Below, piece by piece: positions 61,229 to 64,000 of a stretch of DNA of 64,000 bases (position 1 is the stretch's first letter; each line of letters starts with the position of its first letter). The position numbers and the translations under genes were made by a program. The notes under the pieces were generated by a model. That model ran no database searches. It was not told the origin of the DNA and was given only the letters and a program-made list of their open reading frames with translations. This stretch comes from Cryptosporangium phraense. GTDB lineage: Bacteria; Actinomycetota; Actinomycetes; Mycobacteriales; Cryptosporangiaceae. The stretch is from assembly GCF_006912135.1 (NCBI RefSeq), contig NZ_VIRS01000016.1:124001-188000 (forward strand). Direction: 5' to 3'.

Positions 61229-62463
61229 CAGGGCGGTCCGGACGCCAGGAGGGCCGGCAGGTCGATGCCGGTGCGCGCGTAGCGCTCGCGGTGGGGAGGG
61301 AAGCCGTCGGCGCGGGTCAGCTCGCCGCTGACGGTCGTGAAGACCTCCGCGGTCTCGATCGCGCCGTCGCCGCTGCGCCCGCCGACCGCGACGATCTCGC
61401 GGACGGTGCGCGCGCCGGTCGCGCTCATCTCCAGGTGGACGACGAGGTCGACGCACGTCGCGACCGTCGGCACCACGAACGACGGGTGGACGTTCTCGCC
61501 GGCCAGCAGCGGGAGCGTGCAGAGCTTGGTCACGGCCTGGCGGGCCGAGTTCGCATGCACGGAGCACAGCCCGGGCAGCCCGGCGTTCAGCGCGATGAGC
61601 AGATCGAGTGCCTCGGCCTGGCGAACCTCGCCGACGATCAGCCGGTCGGGGCGCATCCGCAGCGCCTCGGTGACCAGCCGGCGCAGCGGGATCTCGCCCG
61701 CGCCCTCGAGGTTCGGCTGCCGGGTCTGGAGCGCGACCCAGTCGGGATGGTGACGGAGCTGGAGCTCGAAGACCTCCTCGCAGCTGATCACCCGCTCGAA
61801 CGTCGGGATCGCTCCGGCCAGGCAGTTGAGCAGCGTGGTCTTGCCGGTCTGGGTGGCGCCGCTGACGATCACGTTCAGGCCGGCCACGACCGAGGCCTCC
61901 AGGAACCGGCCGGAGTGCGGGGTCAGCGTGCCGAGCGGGATCAGTTCGGCGAGCGTGTGGGCGCGCGCGACGAACTTGCGGATGTTGACCGCCCAGTGCT
62001 CGCGGGTCACGTCCGGGATGACGACGTGTAAACGGGATCCGTCGCTGAGCATCGCGTCGACGAACGGCGTCGACAGGTCGACGCGGCGGCCGGTGCGCTC
62101 CAGCGCGCGCTGGACGAGCTCCTCGATCTGGCCGGGAGCGAGGATCGTGGTCGTGAGCTCGGAGCGTCCGTAGCGGGCGACGAAGACCCGGCCGGGGCCG
62201 TTGACCCAGATCTCCTCGACCGTCGGATCGTCGAGGAAGCGCTGGAGCGGGCCGAGGCCGGCGACGGCGTCGAGCACCACGCGACGGGTTCCGACCGGGT
62301 CGGGGAGCGCCTCGGCGGTGCCGCCGGCCGCTCTTTCGGCGTGGGTGGCCAGTACCTCGTCGATGAGGCCGCTGACCGCGGCGGGGTCGTGGAGCGGGTC
62401 GACACCGCGGCTCCGTACCAGCTCACGGACCTCCCGGTGGACGATCTCCTCGGCGTTGGACAC
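61228..62463 (-). CDS. tadA: Tad/Flp pilus ATPase TadA (CpaF)
   Basis: 411 residues from a GTG. Walker A VSGATQTGKTTLLN, the Asp-box region and Walker B LRMRPDRLIVGEVRQAEALD are complete; VEEIWVNGPGRVFV marks the N-terminal domain. It powers pilus assembly with TadB and TadC. First gene of the tadABC unit. Confidence 0.95.
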   Translation of the reverse strand: MSNAEEIVHREVRELVRSRGVDPLHDPAAVSGLIDEVLATHAERAAGGTAEALPDPVGTRRVVLDAVAGLGPLQRFLDDPTVEEIWVNGPGRVFVARYGRSELTTTILAPGQIEELVQRALERTGRRVDLSTPFVDAMLSDGSRLHVVIPDVTREHWAVNIRKFVARAHTLAELIPLGTLTPHSGRFLEASVVAGLNVIVSGATQTGKTTLLNCLAGAIPTFERVISCEEVFELQLRHHPDWVALQTRQPNLEGAGEIPLRRLVTEALRMRPDRLIVGEVRQAEALDLLIALNAGLPGLCSVHANSARQAVTKLCTLPLLAGENVHPSFVVPTVATCVDLVVHLEMSATGARTVREIVAVGGRSGDGAIETAEVFTTVSGELTRADGFPPHRERYARTGIDLPALLASGPP

Positions 62464-62541
62464 CCCACCTCCCGGTTGCGGTTCCTGAATCGACGGTAGC
62501 GATCAGAACACCGCACGTAACCGGGGTGTGGATAAGTTCAG

Positions 62542-64000
62542 TCAGGTGTCGACTCGGTCGCCGATCTTGTCGTCGCTGGACGGGGCCGGGGTGCCCTGGG
62601 GGTTGCTCGGCATCTTGTCGCCGGGCTTGGGGAGGCCGGGGATGTCGGTCGGCGGGCTTCCGGGTGGGGTCTTCGGGCCGGAGCCGTCCGGGCGGGTCGG
62701 GAACGGGTTCTTCGGGAGCTGCTTGGGCTGCTGCTTCTGTTGCTGCTGGGTCGGGGTCGGTGCGGGGCGGACGGCGGTCTTGTTGGTGTCGGACTGCAGG
62801 ATGCCGGACCAGGCGACGCCGAAGGCGACGGCGGCGAGCGCGACGACGCAGGCGGCGGTGAGGCTCAGGACCAGCGGCCACCGGCGGTGCCGCTTGGGCG
62901 CCGACGGGGGCGCGGCCCAGGGCGGAGGGGGTGGTAGGCCGGGTCCGCCGAAGGTCGGAGGGAGGCCGTGGCCGGGCGGCGGCGGATAGCCCGGCCCGAC
63001 GGCACCGGGCCCGACGGCGGGTCCGGCGGCGCCCGGGGCCGCGAACAGCGAGGTCGGCGGGGCGGCGGGCCGGAAGTCCGCGTTCTGCGCGCCGCGCGCG
63101 CCTGCGCCTGCCGCGCCGCTCGGCACGCCCGCGCCGCTCGGCACGCCCGCGCCACCCGGCACGCCCGTGCCGCCGGGCGCGTTGGGCGCGCCTGGGGAGG
63201 TTGGGGCCGACCAGGCGGTCGTGGCCGGCATCGGGCTCGCGTTGCTCGCCGCCCAGGCCGCCGGCGCGGCCGGGCTCAGCGGCGCGGCCGGGCTCAGCGG
63301 CGCGGCGGCGGCGGCGCCGCTCACCGGGATGAACGGCTCCACCGGCGACTCCAGGTTCGAGGACGCGGCCTGGGCCGGGACCGGCATCGCCAGCGTCGGG
63401 CTGGGCCGCACCGGCAGCGCGCCCGGCGCCGGCTTCGACGGCAGCACCGACGTGACCCGGTCGTCCGGCAGCACCTCACCGACGGCCGCGACCGGCACCG
63501 CCTGGTAGTGCGGCGTCCCCTCGGGCAGCGGCGTCCCGGCCGGCACGCCGGCCAGCGTCGCCGCGAGCTCCCGCAGGTCGACGGCGACCGACTCCGCGGT
63601 CGGCCGCTGGACCGGGTCCCGCCGCAGGCACGCGGTCAGCAGCGGACGCACCGCCGGGACGGTCGCGTCGGTCCAGATCGGCCGGGCCGTGACGTGCCGG
63701 TCCATCACCTCGGCCGACGTTCCCCCGCGGTACGGCGTGGTGCCGGTGAGCAGCTCGTAGAACAGGATGCCGAGCCCGTAGACGTCGCTGGCCGGGATCG
63801 ACGCGTGCCCCTGCACGACCTCGGGCGCGATGTACTCGGGCGTGCCGTAGCTCAGCGGCGCCGGACCGCGGACCAGCCGCGACACCCCGAAGTCGGCCAG
63901 CCGCACCGGCCCGCCGTCCGCGGGCACCAGGACGTTCGCGGGTTTCACGTCGGCATGAACGACGCCGGCCGCATGCGCGGCGGCGAGCGCATCCGCGATC
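62542..64000 (-). CDS. Ser/Thr protein kinase, PknB type, partial (5' end beyond window)
   Basis: The visible part starts within the kinase domain: VVHADVKPAN (catalytic loop), LADFGVSR (DFG), YIAPEVVQG (APE) and SDVYGLGILFYELLTGTTPY. A Pro/Ala/Gly-rich juxtamembrane region, one transmembrane helix (PLVLSLTAACVVALAAVAF) and a short Pro/Gln-rich external tail follow. No PASTA repeats. The catalytic loop has Ala where Arg is usual (HAD instead of HRD), so it is a non-RD kinase not needing activation-loop phosphate in the classical way. Confidence 0.9.
   Translation of the reverse strand, partial: IADALAAAHAAGVVHADVKPANVLVPADGGPVRLADFGVSRLVRGPAPLSYGTPEYIAPEVVQGHASIPASDVYGLGILFYELLTGTTPYRGGTSAEVMDRHVTARPIWTDATVPAVRPLLTACLRRDPVQRPTAESVAVDLRELAATLAGVPAGTPLPEGTPHYQAVPVAAVGEVLPDDRVTSVLPSKPAPGALPVRPSPTLAMPVPAQAASSNLESPVEPFIPVSGAAAAAPLSPAAPLSPAAPAAWAASNASPMPATTAWSAPTSPGAPNAPGGTGVPGGAGVPSGAGVPSGAAGAGARGAQNADFRPAAPPTSLFAAPGAAGPAVGPGAVGPGYPPPPGHGLPPTFGGPGLPPPPPWAAPPSAPKRHRRWPLVLSLTAACVVALAAVAFGVAWSGILQSDTNKTAVRPAPTPTQQQQKQQPKQLPKNPFPTRPDGSGPKTPPGSPPTDIPGLPKPGDKMPSNPQGTPAPSSDDKIGDRVDT

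Overview
The window is high-GC actinobacterial DNA. The core genes on the right (ftsE-ftsX next to an M23 hydrolase, smpB next to ssrA with the proteolysis tag ADSDQRAYALAA, prfB, a Tad locus, PASTA-less Ser/Thr kinase) are typical of filamentous or sporangium-forming Actinomycetes. I cannot name the genus from sequence alone.

The window splits at a tRNA-Ala gene (43033-43105). Everything to its left looks like mobile or accessory DNA. It holds many unrecognised proteins, two full Lsr2 genes plus a divergent Lsr2-like protein, a CpaE/Ssd-type domain, a conjugation-type peptidoglycan hydrolase (lysozyme-like plus M23), a pRiA4b ORF-3-like gene with a broken duplicate, a transposase fragment, a 3' fragment of tRNA-Lys (39131-39177), and a large serine recombinase whose reading frame runs through the tRNA-Ala gene. 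The left end of the island lies outside the window, and any conjugation ATPase or relaxase genes are not visible here.

Island layout: 0.1-7.9 kb, a mostly same-strand run (flavoprotein-like, small membrane protein, Lsr2-like, winged-helix, GGDEF, CpaE-like, lysozyme/M23 hydrolase, two coupled small genes). 8.5-15.6 kb, an operon with a DUF4314-like/unknown fusion, a DUF4262 protein, a 40-residue coupled peptide, a MoxR-type AAA+ ATPase, and a protein combining an HExxH motif with a VWA domain. 16.3-22 kb, Lsr2, then an orphan protein that joins an OmpR-type response regulator to a DesK/NarX-type histidine kinase, set between degenerate duplicated segments. 22-31 kb, assorted enzymes (HAD-like, SAM methyltransferase, transglutaminase-like) and a winged-helix protein with operator-like repeats. 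31-39 kb, a defence-like zone: a frame-broken gene under a LexA-type box, a Panacea toxin-antitoxin pair, membrane proteins, and a 1252-residue DUF4365-TPR-PIN protein. 39-43 kb, Lsr2, a methyltransferase-fold protein and the integrase module.

Core layout: 43-48 kb, YqgE, CsbD, MtnP, a tRNA-like gene with an abnormal anticodon loop, a MarR-MFS pair and a PNPOx-family flavoprotein. 48-55 kb, ssrA, smpB, M23 hydrolase, ftsX, ftsE, an LPXTG surface protein, prfB, PadR. 55.7-62.5 kb, a Tad/Flp locus (TadA, TadB, TadC, Flp-like, TadE, TadE, TadG-like) with two crcB fluoride-channel genes and one unknown gene inside it. 62.5-64 kb, the 3' part of a membrane Ser/Thr kinase.

The strongest leads for something undescribed are the single-chain regulator-kinase (17295-18671), the dual-nuclease TPR protein (35009-38767), the SOS-box/leaderless frame-disrupted gene next to the toxin-antitoxin pair, and the MoxR plus HExxH-VWA cassette.
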